Under the pieces are notes generated by a model. The model made no database searches. It had not been told where the DNA came from and was given only the letters and a program-made list of their open reading frames with translations. A DNA stretch of 64,000 bases from Eubacterium uniforme (GTDB lineage: Bacteria; Bacillota; Clostridia; Lachnospirales; Lachnospiraceae): contig NZ_FUXZ01000004.1 of the NCBI RefSeq assembly GCF_900167115.1, positions 62,001 through 126,000 on the forward strand, written 5' to 3'. Position 1 is the stretch's first letter, and every line of letters starts with the position of its first letter. A program made the translations under genes and the position numbers. Of this stretch, positions 27,957-37,134 are shown in pieces.

Positions 27957-28070
27957 ATTTTTCTCCTTTATCAAATAAATATATAACATACTAATCACTT
28001 ACATGTTTAGTATTAATTCCTATGTCATTTCCTTTAAATATATCTTTTATAATTATGATATAACTACATA

Positions 28071-29480
28071 TTATTCCTCAGTTGGTAAATCCTTATACAT
28101 AACCTTACCAGCTTCACTTCTAGGGATCTCTTCAATAAATCTAACCTTAACAGCCTTAGGATTAATGTGAGTTCTATCAATTAAGAACCTTCTAACTTCC
28201 TTACATAAATCTTCATTAGTAATAAAAAGGATTAATGCACTGTCATCGCCTGTACTTGCACAGTCGATATCAGGATACTGTTTCTTTACTAATCCATCAA
28301 CCTCATCAAGGTTAACTCTACTACCATAAAGTTTTAAGAATCTCTTCTTTCTACCCACAATATAGTAGTAACCATCCTCATCTCTCTTAGCCATGTCACC
28401 AGTTTCAAGTCTTCCGCCTCTTTCATCACCCTTAGTTAAATCTTCAAGAGTAAGCGCATAACCTAAAGTAACATTATCACCAACATAAACAAGTTCACCT
28501 GTTTTTTCTGGTTCATCAAATTCATTTCCATCAACATCAATTAAAGCAAATCTTCCGCCAGGAATTGCAATTCCAACACTTCCATATTTCTCTAATGATT
28601 TATCTGCTGGAAGATATGACATACGAGCTGTAGCTTCTGTCTGACCATACATAACAACGAACTTTACACCACGCTCAATCGCATATTCAGCAAATTCCTT
28701 ATGCATCTCAGCAGGTAACTTACCACCAGCCTGAGTCATATATCTAAGTGATGGTAATTCAAGCTTCATAAATCTAATCTTCTTAAGCATTTCATATGTA
28801 AAAGGTACACCACCAAATGATGTAGCCTCTTTTTCCTTGAAGAACTTCCAGAAAAGTCCTGATACAACAGGGGATTTTGCAAGAAGAATTGTTGCCCCCT
28901 TAAGCACATGACTATTAATTATGGAAAGTCCATAAGTATAGTTCATAGGCAATGTTGTAATTGGTCTTTCCGTATCATCAATTTCCAAATATGTTGCAAT
29001 TGCCTTTGAATTAGAATCAATGTTTGCATAGCTCTGTCTTACAAACTTAGGACTTCCTGTAGAACCTGATGTAGTAAGCATTAAAGCAAGTTCATCATTC
29101 ATGGCAATATCATTGTCATTTCTTTTTATTAATTTATAAGCGAAATTCTCATATACTACTTCGCCTTCAAAATTCTCTGCGATTTCATCAGGAACATATA
29201 CATAATTAGGATTGTAATTATCTAAAAGATCACTTATAAGTTCTTTTGCAAGTCCACTATCTAAAAGAACCTGTACACTTCCTGAATTAAGTATTGATAA
29301 ATATCCTGTTACTGAACCTATCTCATTAGAACAAAAAGTAAAGACAAGGGCTCTCTTCTTTAAAACTTTACTAAAATCATCTGCGATTTTTGCAAGTTCA
29401 CTATAAGTAATCGAATTTCCACTCTCTTCTAAAAGTGCTACCTTATCTTTAAATCTTTCCAAATTTTTATAATAACACAT
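28071..29480 (-). CDS. AMP-binding acyl/aminoacyl ligase (DltA-like)
   Basis: A 469-residue adenylate-forming enzyme. The phosphate loop is LTTSGSTGSPKFVRQSY (about residues 132-150), the A5-type motif is VMYGQTEATARM, the hinge region is ETGDMAKRDEDGYYYIVGR and the terminal catalytic Lys sits in IPRSEAGKVMYKDL. It should activate a carboxylic acid or amino acid with ATP and load the small carrier protein encoded next. DltA uses D-alanine; I cannot tell whether this one does, and the sequence departs enough that another acyl group is possible. It is the first gene of the five-gene acylation operon. Confidence 0.85.
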   Translation of the reverse strand: MCYYKNLERFKDKVALLEESGNSITYSELAKIADDFSKVLKKRALVFTFCSNEIGSVTGYLSILNSGSVQVLLDSGLAKELISDLLDNYNPNYVYVPDEIAENFEGEVVYENFAYKLIKRNDNDIAMNDELALMLTTSGSTGSPKFVRQSYANIDSNSKAIATYLEIDDTERPITTLPMNYTYGLSIINSHVLKGATILLAKSPVVSGLFWKFFKEKEATSFGGVPFTYEMLKKIRFMKLELPSLRYMTQAGGKLPAEMHKEFAEYAIERGVKFVVMYGQTEATARMSYLPADKSLEKYGSVGIAIPGGRFALIDVDGNEFDEPEKTGELVYVGDNVTLGYALTLEDLTKGDERGGRLETGDMAKRDEDGYYYIVGRKKRFLKLYGSRVNLDEVDGLVKKQYPDIDCASTGDDSALILFITNEDLCKEVRRFLIDRTHINPKAVKVRFIEEIPRSEAGKVMYKDLPTEE

Positions 29481-29609
29481 TATTCTGTTTCCTCAATTAA
29501 CCCTGTATAAATTCGTGTATTCTATAAATCAACATAAATACACACAATAATAATATTATAAAACCCTACAAAAAGCAACATTTTTATAGAATTTATGTAT
29601 ACTTGCCAA

Positions 29610-29867
29610 CTACTCTTCGGTATTTAAATTTTCCTCTGAATCTTCTTTTATTTCATCATCCAAATTACTCATGCGATTATCACCATGAACAAGTTTATAA
29701 ATCATAGTATATACATATAAAAGAACTGGGATAATAAATGTCATATATAAAGAAGCATTAAACAAGTTAGCATATGCCTTTTTATTGCTTAATAAGGCCA
29801 TAGCAAATGTCAAAACATATAATGAAACTAATATAATAACGCCACCTATGGCTAAAATTTTCTTCAT
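29610..29867 (-). CDS. small two-TM membrane protein
   Basis: An 85-residue protein with two hydrophobic segments (about residues 4-23 and 37-58) and an acidic C-terminal tail (DDEIKEDSEENLNTEE). I do not recognise a family. The ATG at 29867 follows AAGGAATGG; a start 11 codons upstream precedes that site. It lies alone between the acylation operon and the divergent secreted protein at 30095. A short membrane helper role is possible but unsupported. Confidence 0.65.
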   Translation of the reverse strand: MKKILAIGGVIILVSLYVLTFAMALLSNKKAYANLFNASLYMTFIIPVLLYVYTMIYKLVHGDNRMSNLDDEIKEDSEENLNTEE

Positions 29868-30094
29868 ACATCCATTCCTTTCTTCTTGTCTTAAACACAT
29901 CTATTATATATACTTTAACTAAATAAATCAAACTTAGAAAATTTGAAATTTTTATATTTTGTGACCTTTTAAAATTTTAAGTTGTGTATAAAGTGAAAAG
30001 AGTTAAAAAAAATAATCAATCAGATATCAAAGTAAACATTAATTGAAAACTAGCTCTTAAAATAAAATATCAAATGAGAAAAAGGAGAAACATA

Positions 30095-31489
30095 ATGAAA
30101 AGCTTAAAAAAATCAATTATAACTTTAAGTGCTGCCGTTGCTTTAGCTTCTAGTTCTGTAAGTCCTGTAATGGATATGTACAATGTATATGCTGCAAGCA
30201 ATGCAAAAATAAGCATTAAAAATTTATCATTCTATTCTGAAGGAGAAATAAAATATACCGGAAAACCTGTATCATTTATATTACATTCGACAGACGATGA
30301 CGACTACACTTATTCTAAATCAGAATATAATATTCTCGGTTACATCACTGTAGATGAATCCACATACAAATATGACGAAGATAATAACCTTACAGAAAAA
30401 AACATTCCTTCTCTTTATGACGACTCAAAATGGACAAAAGGAATTCCAACAGATATCGGAAAATATGTTATCTTATTTGAAGGTAAAGGCTCATACACAG
30501 GCAGAAACACTGTAGATATAAGCATTATCGATATCAATAACATTTCAAATTATACACCTAATTCAGCATATAGACCTTTACGAGACATAGGCGATAGCGA
30601 TTATATCCTTACACCAAAAGATGTTTACTTTGAACTTTATTATCATGACCCAGAAAGCAAAAAAGATTACATTCTTCTTGAAGAAGATAAAGATTATGTA
30701 TTTGCTGGATGGTGTGATTATGACAAATACAACAAATCTGACAAGCAAACTAACGTATGGTCCAAGGAAAAAATCACAGAAAAAGGTCATTATGTTTTTA
30801 AATTTTTAGGTATTGGTAAATACAAGGGTGAGCAGATACTTGATTATAATGTACCAGATCCATATCACATTGAAAGTTATAATTTTAATCCTACAATAAA
30901 ATATAATAAGAAAACAAAAAAATACGAACATAGCCTCTTTGAAAAATATGGTCTTATTGAAGGAAAGGATTATAAAACAAGTTATACTGTATCAGGAAAG
31001 GAAAAATGGAAAAAAGGAATGCCTAAAAAGGAAGGTTTCTACGATATTAGAATCAAGGGTATAAACAAATACCACGGCACCGAATTTTTAGCAGATGATT
31101 TTAATAACATTAAAGTTCTAAAAAAGAAAACCCTCAAATTAAGTGGCCGTTCCCTTAATAACATTAACGTTGTAATTTGCCCTAAAAAAACAAAAAAATA
31201 TACAATATATGCAACAAGTAAAGAGAAAAAGCATTTAAATATTGATGCACTATTATATGACGAAAATGGCGATTGCATTGAAGGTGATTTAACAGATAGT
31301 AAATATATCAGTGATGAAAAAACTTACTATGGAAAGCATACTTTTAAAATCACTTATAAATTAGAAGCTGGAAAAGTCTACCACTTAGATATAAGTTGTT
31401 ATAATGATTCTAACAAAAAAAGATCATTTAATGTTAATATTAAAAAATCTTACAAATACAGAAAGCCAAAAAAATATATAAAAAAATAA
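30095..31489 (+). CDS. secreted protein with repeated beta-rich modules, paralog 1
   Basis: A 464-residue exported protein with a signal peptide of about 33 residues ending near VYA-AS. I see three tandem modules of about 95-110 residues. Each ends in the pattern W-x-KG-x-P...G-x-Y...I/F-x-G...Y-x-G, resembling MBG-like immunoglobulin folds. A C-terminal domain with VICPKKTKKYTIYAT follows and the protein ends in a lysine-rich tail. The neighbouring gene at 31515 encodes a longer homolog with the same modules, so this pair arose by tandem duplication. The start at 30095 follows AAAGGAG. Role in adhesion or surface display is inference. Confidence 0.75.
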   Translation: MKSLKKSIITLSAAVALASSSVSPVMDMYNVYAASNAKISIKNLSFYSEGEIKYTGKPVSFILHSTDDDDYTYSKSEYNILGYITVDESTYKYDEDNNLTEKNIPSLYDDSKWTKGIPTDIGKYVILFEGKGSYTGRNTVDISIIDINNISNYTPNSAYRPLRDIGDSDYILTPKDVYFELYYHDPESKKDYILLEEDKDYVFAGWCDYDKYNKSDKQTNVWSKEKITEKGHYVFKFLGIGKYKGEQILDYNVPDPYHIESYNFNPTIKYNKKTKKYEHSLFEKYGLIEGKDYKTSYTVSGKEKWKKGMPKKEGFYDIRIKGINKYHGTEFLADDFNNIKVLKKKTLKLSGRSLNNINVVICPKKTKKYTIYATSKEKKHLNIDALLYDENGDCIEGDLTDSKYISDEKTYYGKHTFKITYKLEAGKVYHLDISCYNDSNKKRSFNVNIKKSYKYRKPKKYIKK

Positions 31490-31514
31490 TAATTTAAAAA
31501 GAAAGGTTTAATAA

Positions 31515-33332
31515 ATGAGAATTAGAAAAAGTATATTAACACTATTTGCTGCAATTTCAATAGCTACTACTTCCATCAACCCAGTAAACATATATGCATG
31601 GGGACACGATCTTAGTGGTGAATATAGCAACGATATGTTTTCGCCTATAAATACAAAAGCCCACATAAATGAACACTACAATTACTCAATAAATACATCA
31701 TCATCTGATTATATTAAATATACCGGAAAAGAACTTTCAAATGTTCCTATATTATACACTTCTGATACAGATGGCGAATATGTGCTAAGGGACGGTATCG
31801 ATTACAAAATAATTGGTTATATAAAGGTAAACGATATCGACCATGACCCTAGCGATACGCCTTTCACGAAGGGGCGCCCTACTGAACCAGGCTATTACAA
31901 AATTTTAATTGAAGGAATTAATTCTTTCAAAGGTAAAGAAAGCATCAATATTGCCATTGTAGAACCTACAGAATTATCATTTTATGACTTTAGAATAATA
32001 GATAATCTATTCATTAATTCTGGTCAGATTGAATTAGAAATATATTATTATGATTCAGAAAAGCAAAAAGATGAACATATCACTCTTACTAACGGTAAAG
32101 ACTTTACTTTCAATGGTTGGGCAAGTGAAGATAATTATAAAAAGAATCGCAAAAATTTAGATAAAATCAAATGGGCAAAAACAAAAGTTGACAACACTGG
32201 ATTTTATTATTTCAAAATTACTGGCATTAGTGAGTTTAAAAATCAAATAATAATACCTGATTTTTACCTTTACGGTGCAAAAGATATTTCAAATTATGAA
32301 TTCTCAATAAGACCACACTATAATACACAAACAAAAGAATTCGAACCACGTTTACTCTCAAAATATCTTACTGAAGGTAAAAATTATTCCGTAAGTTATT
32401 GTTCACGTTCCGAAATTTCTGAAGATGAAATAGACATGGGAATATCTGATAAACATAACTGGAAACCTGGTTATCCAAAGAAAACTGGAAATTATGCATT
32501 TATGATAAAAGGCAAAAATGAATATAAAGGATATAATGCATTTACTGTTCACTATAGTAAAACTCTAAATCCTCAGATTATCGAAAAAGCAAATTTAAAT
32601 ACAACAATTACATTTGCTGAAGGTAAAACACTTGCAATTTGTCCTAAAAAAACAGGCGAATATACAATTAAGACAACCGCCTATGCCAATGCAAATTCTG
32701 CTTTATACACAAATATATATGACAGTACTTTTAAATCAATTACCGAAACAATGGTAGAAGCTGATACTACAGTTAATTCAAGTATTAAAGTGACTTTAAA
32801 TGCTGGTGAAGTATATTACTTAACTCTTAATACATCACTAAATAACAACAAGCAGATTCCATGTACGATAAATATTGATGGTTCATACGCATATAAAAAA
32901 CCTAAGACTATCGTTAGAAACAACTGCATTTATTCAATTACAAAACATGCCGATAAGAATGGCAAAAAAGGTGAAGTTGCTGTTATTGGATTAAGGAAAA
33001 AATCTGCTAAAAAAGTGACCATTTCTAACTACATTAAAATCAATGGCAAAAAGTATAAAGTAACACATATCGATTACAACGCATTTATAAATAACAAGAA
33101 AATCACAACAGTAAAAACCGGTAATTCAGTTTTATCAATTTGCGCAGGTGCATTTGCTGGATGTAAGAAACTTAAAACTTTAGTTTTAGGTAAGAATATT
33201 AAAAGCATTGAAAAGAAAGCTTTGCATAGAACAAGTGGAAAGAAATTAACAATTAAGGTTCCTAAGAAATACAAGAAGACTTATACGAAACTTATTAAAA
33301 GTGCAAAGACAAATAATTACGTAGTTAAATAA
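31515..33332 (+). CDS. secreted protein with repeated beta-rich modules and LRR_5 tail, paralog 2
   Basis: A 605-residue exported protein with a signal peptide ending near IYA-WG. Its first 460 residues parallel the protein at 30095 module by module: YTGKEL, FTKGRPTEPGYYKILIEG, NGWASEDNY, and the C-terminal AICPKKTGEYTIKTTA. It adds a 130-residue lysine-rich BspA-like LRR_5 module (THIDYNAFINNKKI, ICAGAFAGCKKLKTL, SIEKKALHR). The same kind of tail is on the phosphoesterase at 2741, suggesting a shared way of staying at the cell surface. The two paralogs are 25 bases apart and co-transcribed, ending at a strong terminator. Confidence 0.78.
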   Translation: MRIRKSILTLFAAISIATTSINPVNIYAWGHDLSGEYSNDMFSPINTKAHINEHYNYSINTSSSDYIKYTGKELSNVPILYTSDTDGEYVLRDGIDYKIIGYIKVNDIDHDPSDTPFTKGRPTEPGYYKILIEGINSFKGKESINIAIVEPTELSFYDFRIIDNLFINSGQIELEIYYYDSEKQKDEHITLTNGKDFTFNGWASEDNYKKNRKNLDKIKWAKTKVDNTGFYYFKITGISEFKNQIIIPDFYLYGAKDISNYEFSIRPHYNTQTKEFEPRLLSKYLTEGKNYSVSYCSRSEISEDEIDMGISDKHNWKPGYPKKTGNYAFMIKGKNEYKGYNAFTVHYSKTLNPQIIEKANLNTTITFAEGKTLAICPKKTGEYTIKTTAYANANSALYTNIYDSTFKSITETMVEADTTVNSSIKVTLNAGEVYYLTLNTSLNNNKQIPCTINIDGSYAYKKPKTIVRNNCIYSITKHADKNGKKGEVAVIGLRKKSAKKVTISNYIKINGKKYKVTHIDYNAFINNKKITTVKTGNSVLSICAGAFAGCKKLKTLVLGKNIKSIEKKALHRTSGKKLTIKVPKKYKKTYTKLIKSAKTNNYVVK

Positions 33333-33354
33333 TTTATAAAGTATTTTCAAACAA

Positions 33355-33394
33355 TAAAAACACGTCGTCATTAAAATGTACGACGTGTTTTTAT
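33355..33394 (+). terminator. intrinsic terminator of the secreted-paralog pair
   Basis: AAAAACACGTCGT pairs with ACGACGTGTTTTT around an 11-base loop; T-run on plus and A-run in front make it potentially bidirectional. Confidence 0.92.
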
Positions 33395-33502
33395 TAATTT
33401 CTTATATAAAACCACTAAATTAATGTAAACAACCAAAATAAATAAGATCAAAAAATGCCAAACATTACTAGGATATCCCATTTGCTATAAAATAGCAAAC
33501 AA

Positions 33503-33538
33503 AAGTCGAACGAAAGCGTCTGCAATCATTCGACTTAT
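33503..33538 (-). terminator. intrinsic terminator of the CD3324-DUF1062 pair
   Basis: AAGTCGAA and TTCGACTT form the stem, and TTTTGTTT follows on the minus strand. It begins a few bases after the DUF1062 stop. Confidence 0.8.
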
Positions 33539-33541
33539 TTA

Positions 33542-33850
33542 TCATTTTAATTCAGCTTTATTTCTCTTTAAAAAATCAATATCTTTACCATAAACTATGG
33601 CAGTATCTTCGTCATTATCAAAAAAAGCCTCAAGTAATTCTGTCGAAATCTTACTAGGTCTTGTCCTTTCATAAATTGTCAAGTTCCATGAATGTTTACA
33701 CTTCTTGCAACGATATATTAACCATACATCCACGCTATTTCCGTTGGCGTTAACTCGAAACCTTTTAGAATTAACAAATTCCATCTTCCTTCCGCAACCG
33801 CCACATTTATGAAAAACCCTTATGGCTCTTTCAGACTGTTTATTCTGCAC
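33542..33850 (-). CDS. DUF1062 domain protein
   Basis: A protein of about 102 residues matching DUF1062. It has a CGGCG and CKKC zinc-ribbon pair around residues 16-60, the conserved FRVNANGNSVDVWLIYRC block and WNLTIYERT. The two cysteine pairs probably hold one zinc. Function is unknown; the family often sits beside a small helix-turn-helix protein, as here. I prefer a GTG start at 33850, overlapping the upstream gene by 11 bases behind GAGAATGG. An ATG at 33895 would give 117 residues but with a poor ribosome site. Confidence 0.75.
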   Translation of the reverse strand: MQNKQSERAIRVFHKCGGCGRKMEFVNSKRFRVNANGNSVDVWLIYRCKKCKHSWNLTIYERTRPSKISTELLEAFFDNDEDTAIVYGKDIDFLKRNKAELK

Positions 33851-34124
33851 GATCCATTCTCGCCATTCTCTGATTTCGCAAAATCCTCTGAACACTTTTT
33901 ATTGATAGTGCATACTTAACTGCCAACTCATGCGAGCTTAATCCCTGCATGTAACTTTCATAGATTTCTTCATTTCTTTCCTTAAGAAATCTTCTGGTGT
34001 CCGTCTTCGTTCCCCAGTCCTGTCTTTCTTTTGTTGGTATATAAATTGACCTTCCGTCTACATATTGCTGAATCGCTTCTATTAATTCTTTGGGCAGAAT
34101 ATCCTCTGCCTTAACATAGCTCAT
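33840..34124 (-). CDS. CD3324 family helix-turn-helix protein
   Basis: A 94-residue protein of the CD3324 family. It shows the conserved start SYVKAEDILPKELIEAIQQYVDG, the YIP-KE block and a C-terminal helix-turn-helix (LSSHELAVKYALSIKSVQRILRNQ). It is likely a small DNA-binding regulator; no target is known. AGGAGG lies seven bases before the ATG. It overlaps the DUF1062 gene and has a structured leader with a possible 20-residue ORF upstream. Confidence 0.85.
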   Translation of the reverse strand: MSYVKAEDILPKELIEAIQQYVDGRSIYIPTKERQDWGTKTDTRRFLKERNEEIYESYMQGLSSHELAVKYALSIKSVQRILRNQRMARMDRAE

Positions 34125-34184
34125 TATGCTCCTCCTAATTCTTATTCTTTAGGATTCATCTGAGCTTACGATTCATCTATTTAT

Positions 34185-34247
34185 TTAAGCCCAGACTACT
34201 GAGCGATAACATATCTTTTTTTCATAAAAATCTTCAACTCCTTTCAT
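34185..34247 (-). CDS. possible 20-residue leader peptide
   Basis: ATG at 34247 opens a 20-codon frame beginning MKGVEDFYEKK and ending in TAA. Inside it, AAAGGAG precedes a second ATG in another frame giving nine codons. No clear ribosome site precedes the 20-codon frame, so translation is uncertain. Reported because it fills the leader of the CD3324 gene. Confidence 0.25.
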   Translation of the reverse strand: MKGVEDFYEKKICYRSVVWA

Positions 34248-34386
34248 CAAAGCCCTCAGGCTTTTTTGAAACACTATTATTCACACAAACTACATTTTCA
34301 TTATATAAGTTTGCCTAACCCATTGCAACCTTAATCTTAAATATAATTAAACTTGCTCCAAAGAATTTATCCCTGTCTTTATAAAC

Positions 34387-34418
34387 AAAAAAGCCCAAAC
34401 TTTTTTGTTTGAGCTTTT
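34387..34418 (-). terminator. intrinsic terminator of the suf operon
   Basis: AGCTCAAAC pairs with GTTTGGGCT (one G-T) around A6, then TTTTTTG on the minus strand, just after the sufU stop. Confidence 0.92.
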
Positions 34419-34420
34419 AT

Positions 34421-34846
34421 CTATTTTAGCATTTCTTCAAGAGTTCTCCATCCCAGTACTGCGCACTTAACCCTAGCGGGCATATGAGCCACATCAGCAA
34501 ATGCAATCGCTTCCCCTAGCTCATCCTCTTCCTCTTCATTTATCTCTTCCTTAATCATCCTAAGAAAAATCTCTTTTAATCTTAGTGCTTCGTCCACACT
34601 TTTTCCAACAACAAGATCAATCATAATATCACAACTAGCCTGTGATATGGCGCATCCATCACCAGTATATGCGCACTCCTTAATAATCCCTCCATCATCA
34701 ATACTAAGTTCAATTGTCAAATCATCACCGCAAGAAGGATTAACTCCTCTCTTAACCATCATTGGATTAGTAAGTTTCCCCTTATTAAATGGTGAAACAT
34801 TGTGTTCAGTTAAAATTCTGTTATAAAAACTTTTATTATCCATCAT
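34421..34846 (-). CDS. sufU: SufU iron-sulfur scaffold / sulfur-transfer protein
   Basis: A 141-residue SufU. The three conserved cysteines and the aspartate are present: C39 and D41 (NPSCGDD), C65 (GDGCAIS) and C128 (VKCAVLGW). In Firmicutes SufU binds zinc and accepts persulfide from SufS by ligand swapping. A 20-residue insertion rich in glutamate before the last Cys (KEEINEEEEDELGEA) marks the SufU rather than the IscU branch. It is the last gene of the sufCBDSU operon. Either of two adjacent ATG codons (34846 or 34843) could start it after GGGGAT. Confidence 0.93.
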   Translation of the reverse strand: MMDNKSFYNRILTEHNVSPFNKGKLTNPMMVKRGVNPSCGDDLTIELSIDDGGIIKECAYTGDGCAISQASCDIMIDLVVGKSVDEALRLKEIFLRMIKEEINEEEEDELGEAIAFADVAHMPARVKCAVLGWRTLEEMLK

Positions 34847-34873
34847 TATCCCCTATTTTTTACATACTTAATT

Positions 34874-36145
34874 CTAATCATTATAACCCATCAACCTTCT
34901 TACCCTTGCTAACACCTCCATGCACCTATCAACCTCTTCCCTTGTGTTATAAAACATAAGAGAAATTCTATTACTCGAATTAAGTCCAAGGTGCTGATGC
35001 AACGGCGCAGCGCAGTGGTGTCCCGCTCGTATTGCGATACCTTCACTTGCGCATATAGCCGCCACATCGTGAGAATGGACATCGTCTATAGAAAAACTTA
35101 TTATTCCTCTATGTTCGTCTGCTTTCTTACCACCTATAATTTGTATATGCGGTACCTTCATAATTTCAGCAAATGCATAGTCAGATAAGTTTTTTTCTGC
35201 TTCAATAATATGCTCCTGTCCCAAATCCTTAATGTATTCAATTGCCTTTGCTAATCCAACGACACCTGATACATTAACTGTTCCAGCCTCAAATTTATTA
35301 GGAAGTTCAGCGAAACTAACATCTTCCCTTGAAACATATTCAATCATTTCACCGCCATATAAAAACGGTGGCATCCTATCAAGGATTTCTTCCCTTCCAT
35401 ATAAGACTCCAATCCCCATAGGACCTAACATCTTATGACCGGAGAAACACATAAAATCTATATCATTAGCTTTAACATCATTAATTGTATGAAGTGCACT
35501 TTGTGCAGCATCAAGAACAAAATATGCACCATGCTCATGAGCTAAAGTAGCGAATTTCTTTATATCTGTTACTCGTCCAAAAACATTGGACATACCAGTT
35601 AATGCAATAATCTTTGTTTTTTCGCTTAAAAGATTTTTATAATCATCTAATAAAAATTCACCTTCATCAGTGCATTCTAAATACTTTATCGTCGCATTTT
35701 TACGCTTTGCAAGAGTTCTCCAAGGAAGCATATTACTATGATGCTCTGCAATGCTTATTATTATTTCATCCCCTTCATTTATGCATATCTCACCTAAACT
35801 ATGGGATAAAAGATTTATGGACTCCGTTGTATTTCTAGTAAATATTATTTCGGATGCCTTTGTAGCACCTATAAATGTAGCCACCTTTTTTCTTGCATTT
35901 TCATACCTCTCTGTTGCATCAACGGAAAGATCATATATTCCTCTATAAGGATTTGCATTATGAAAAAAATCATATTCATTCATTGCATCAATCACACACT
36001 TAGGTCTTTGTGATGTTGCTGCATTATCGAAATATATAAGATTTTTGTATTTTTCAAAGAATGGGAAACTGTCCCGAACCTTGTTTATATCAATAAGATT
36101 TTTTTCAGACAAACCCACAATTTCATCATTATTTGTTATATTCAT
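34874..36145 (-). CDS. sufS: SufS cysteine desulfurase
   Basis: A 423-residue group II cysteine desulfurase that takes sulfur from cysteine as a persulfide. The PLP lysine is in FSGHKMLGPMGIG (about residue 244), and the active-site cysteine is in AIRAGHHCAAPLH with the short loop of type II enzymes. NTTESINLLSHS and AEHHSNMLPW contact PLP. It passes sulfur to SufU encoded 27 bases downstream and thus to the SufBCD scaffold. The N terminus is about 15 residues longer than usual. A second desulfurase of the NifS type is at 43228. Confidence 0.95.
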   Translation of the reverse strand: MNITNNDEIVGLSEKNLIDINKVRDSFPFFEKYKNLIYFDNAATSQRPKCVIDAMNEYDFFHNANPYRGIYDLSVDATERYENARKKVATFIGATKASEIIFTRNTTESINLLSHSLGEICINEGDEIIISIAEHHSNMLPWRTLAKRKNATIKYLECTDEGEFLLDDYKNLLSEKTKIIALTGMSNVFGRVTDIKKFATLAHEHGAYFVLDAAQSALHTINDVKANDIDFMCFSGHKMLGPMGIGVLYGREEILDRMPPFLYGGEMIEYVSREDVSFAELPNKFEAGTVNVSGVVGLAKAIEYIKDLGQEHIIEAEKNLSDYAFAEIMKVPHIQIIGGKKADEHRGIISFSIDDVHSHDVAAICASEGIAIRAGHHCAAPLHQHLGLNSSNRISLMFYNTREEVDRCMEVLARVRRLMGYND

Positions 36146-36201
36146 AATTCATCACCTTTATATTATTAATACTCTTGTATTCTTTTTTATATCTTTTATG
36201 T

Positions 36202-37125
36202 TTATAAATTTCCCATATATTTCTCACGGATTTCCTCGTCTGGAATTCGACTAATGACTGCATTTAATCTAGACTTTGCCATTATTTCATTAACTTCTTC
36301 TTTCTTAATTCCACGGGTATTAAAATAATACATGGCTTCATCAGATATTTTACCTATGGATGCACCATGTGCACCTTCAACATTCTCCTCCCCACATAAT
36401 ATAAGAGGAGTTGTGTTATTAAGAACACCTTCATCCATTAAAAGCACATCTTCTCTCTCATCCCCTGTTGCATTCTTACTGCCACGGACAAAATCAATTG
36501 TTCCTCTAAACGTCTTTTTAGCTTTATCCCTAAGCACGCCACTAACATTTATTTTAGAATCACTTCTCTGTCCCATATGCTTAATAACATAGTTAATATC
36601 CAATGCATTTGCTCCACTAACAAGGTAGCCTGTATCAATGGATGCGCAGCTATCATCACCAAGAAGGTTAACATTTACACCAAGAGCTACATCCTTTCCG
36701 CCTTTACAAATCTGTAAAAGATTAAAAGATCCGTTTTTAGAAACATCACCTTCTACCTTCGAAACACATATGCCTTCACCTTTATCATCAAAATCAAAGA
36801 TCTGTACAACTGTAAGTTTTGCACTATTAGAAACACTAAATCTCAATTCTTCAAATGCATTAAATACACATCCCTTATACTCAAAAACCACCATAAGCGA
36901 AGCATTATTGTCCACTTCCAGTTTAATATTTTTCCTTATTCCGCATTTGCTAGTAACTTCATTTTCAAAATCAAATGTAGCATTAAAAGTTTTAGTTTCA
37001 CTTTCATTTGCTCGAATAAATAAAGGCTCTAACTCATCATACGCATCGCTCATATTTACTTTCTTTTCGTTAACATCAAGCCAATTCCATGTCTTAACTG
37101 GCAATTCATTTATTACAAATTCCAT
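36202..37125 (-). CDS. sufD: SufD-like component of the SufBCD scaffold
   Basis: A 307-residue SufB/SufD family protein with the beta-helix core in its second half. The C-terminal signature (EGAHGASIGKISDEAMYYFNTRGIKKEEV) matches the SufB/D family end. It is shorter than classical SufD, which exceeds 400 residues, mainly at the N terminus; this compact form is usual in many Clostridia. With SufB and SufC it forms the scaffold on which clusters are built. It starts nine bases after sufB. Confidence 0.9.
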   Translation of the reverse strand: MEFVINELPVKTWNWLDVNEKKVNMSDAYDELEPLFIRANESETKTFNATFDFENEVTSKCGIRKNIKLEVDNNASLMVVFEYKGCVFNAFEELRFSVSNSAKLTVVQIFDFDDKGEGICVSKVEGDVSKNGSFNLLQICKGGKDVALGVNVNLLGDDSCASIDTGYLVSGANALDINYVIKHMGQRSDSKINVSGVLRDKAKKTFRGTIDFVRGSKNATGDEREDVLLMDEGVLNNTTPLILCGEENVEGAHGASIGKISDEAMYYFNTRGIKKEEVNEIMAKSRLNAVISRIPDEEIREKYMGNL

Positions 37126-37134
37126 CTAATCCCC

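Larger units (their letters stand above)
34125..34420. other. leader region before the CD3324 gene
   Basis: 296 bases without a standard gene. It holds a possible 20-codon ORF at 34185-34247, a small AAAGCC/GGCTTT hairpin at 34246-34267 with T6 on the plus strand, and the suf terminator at 34387-34418. Confidence 0.6.
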
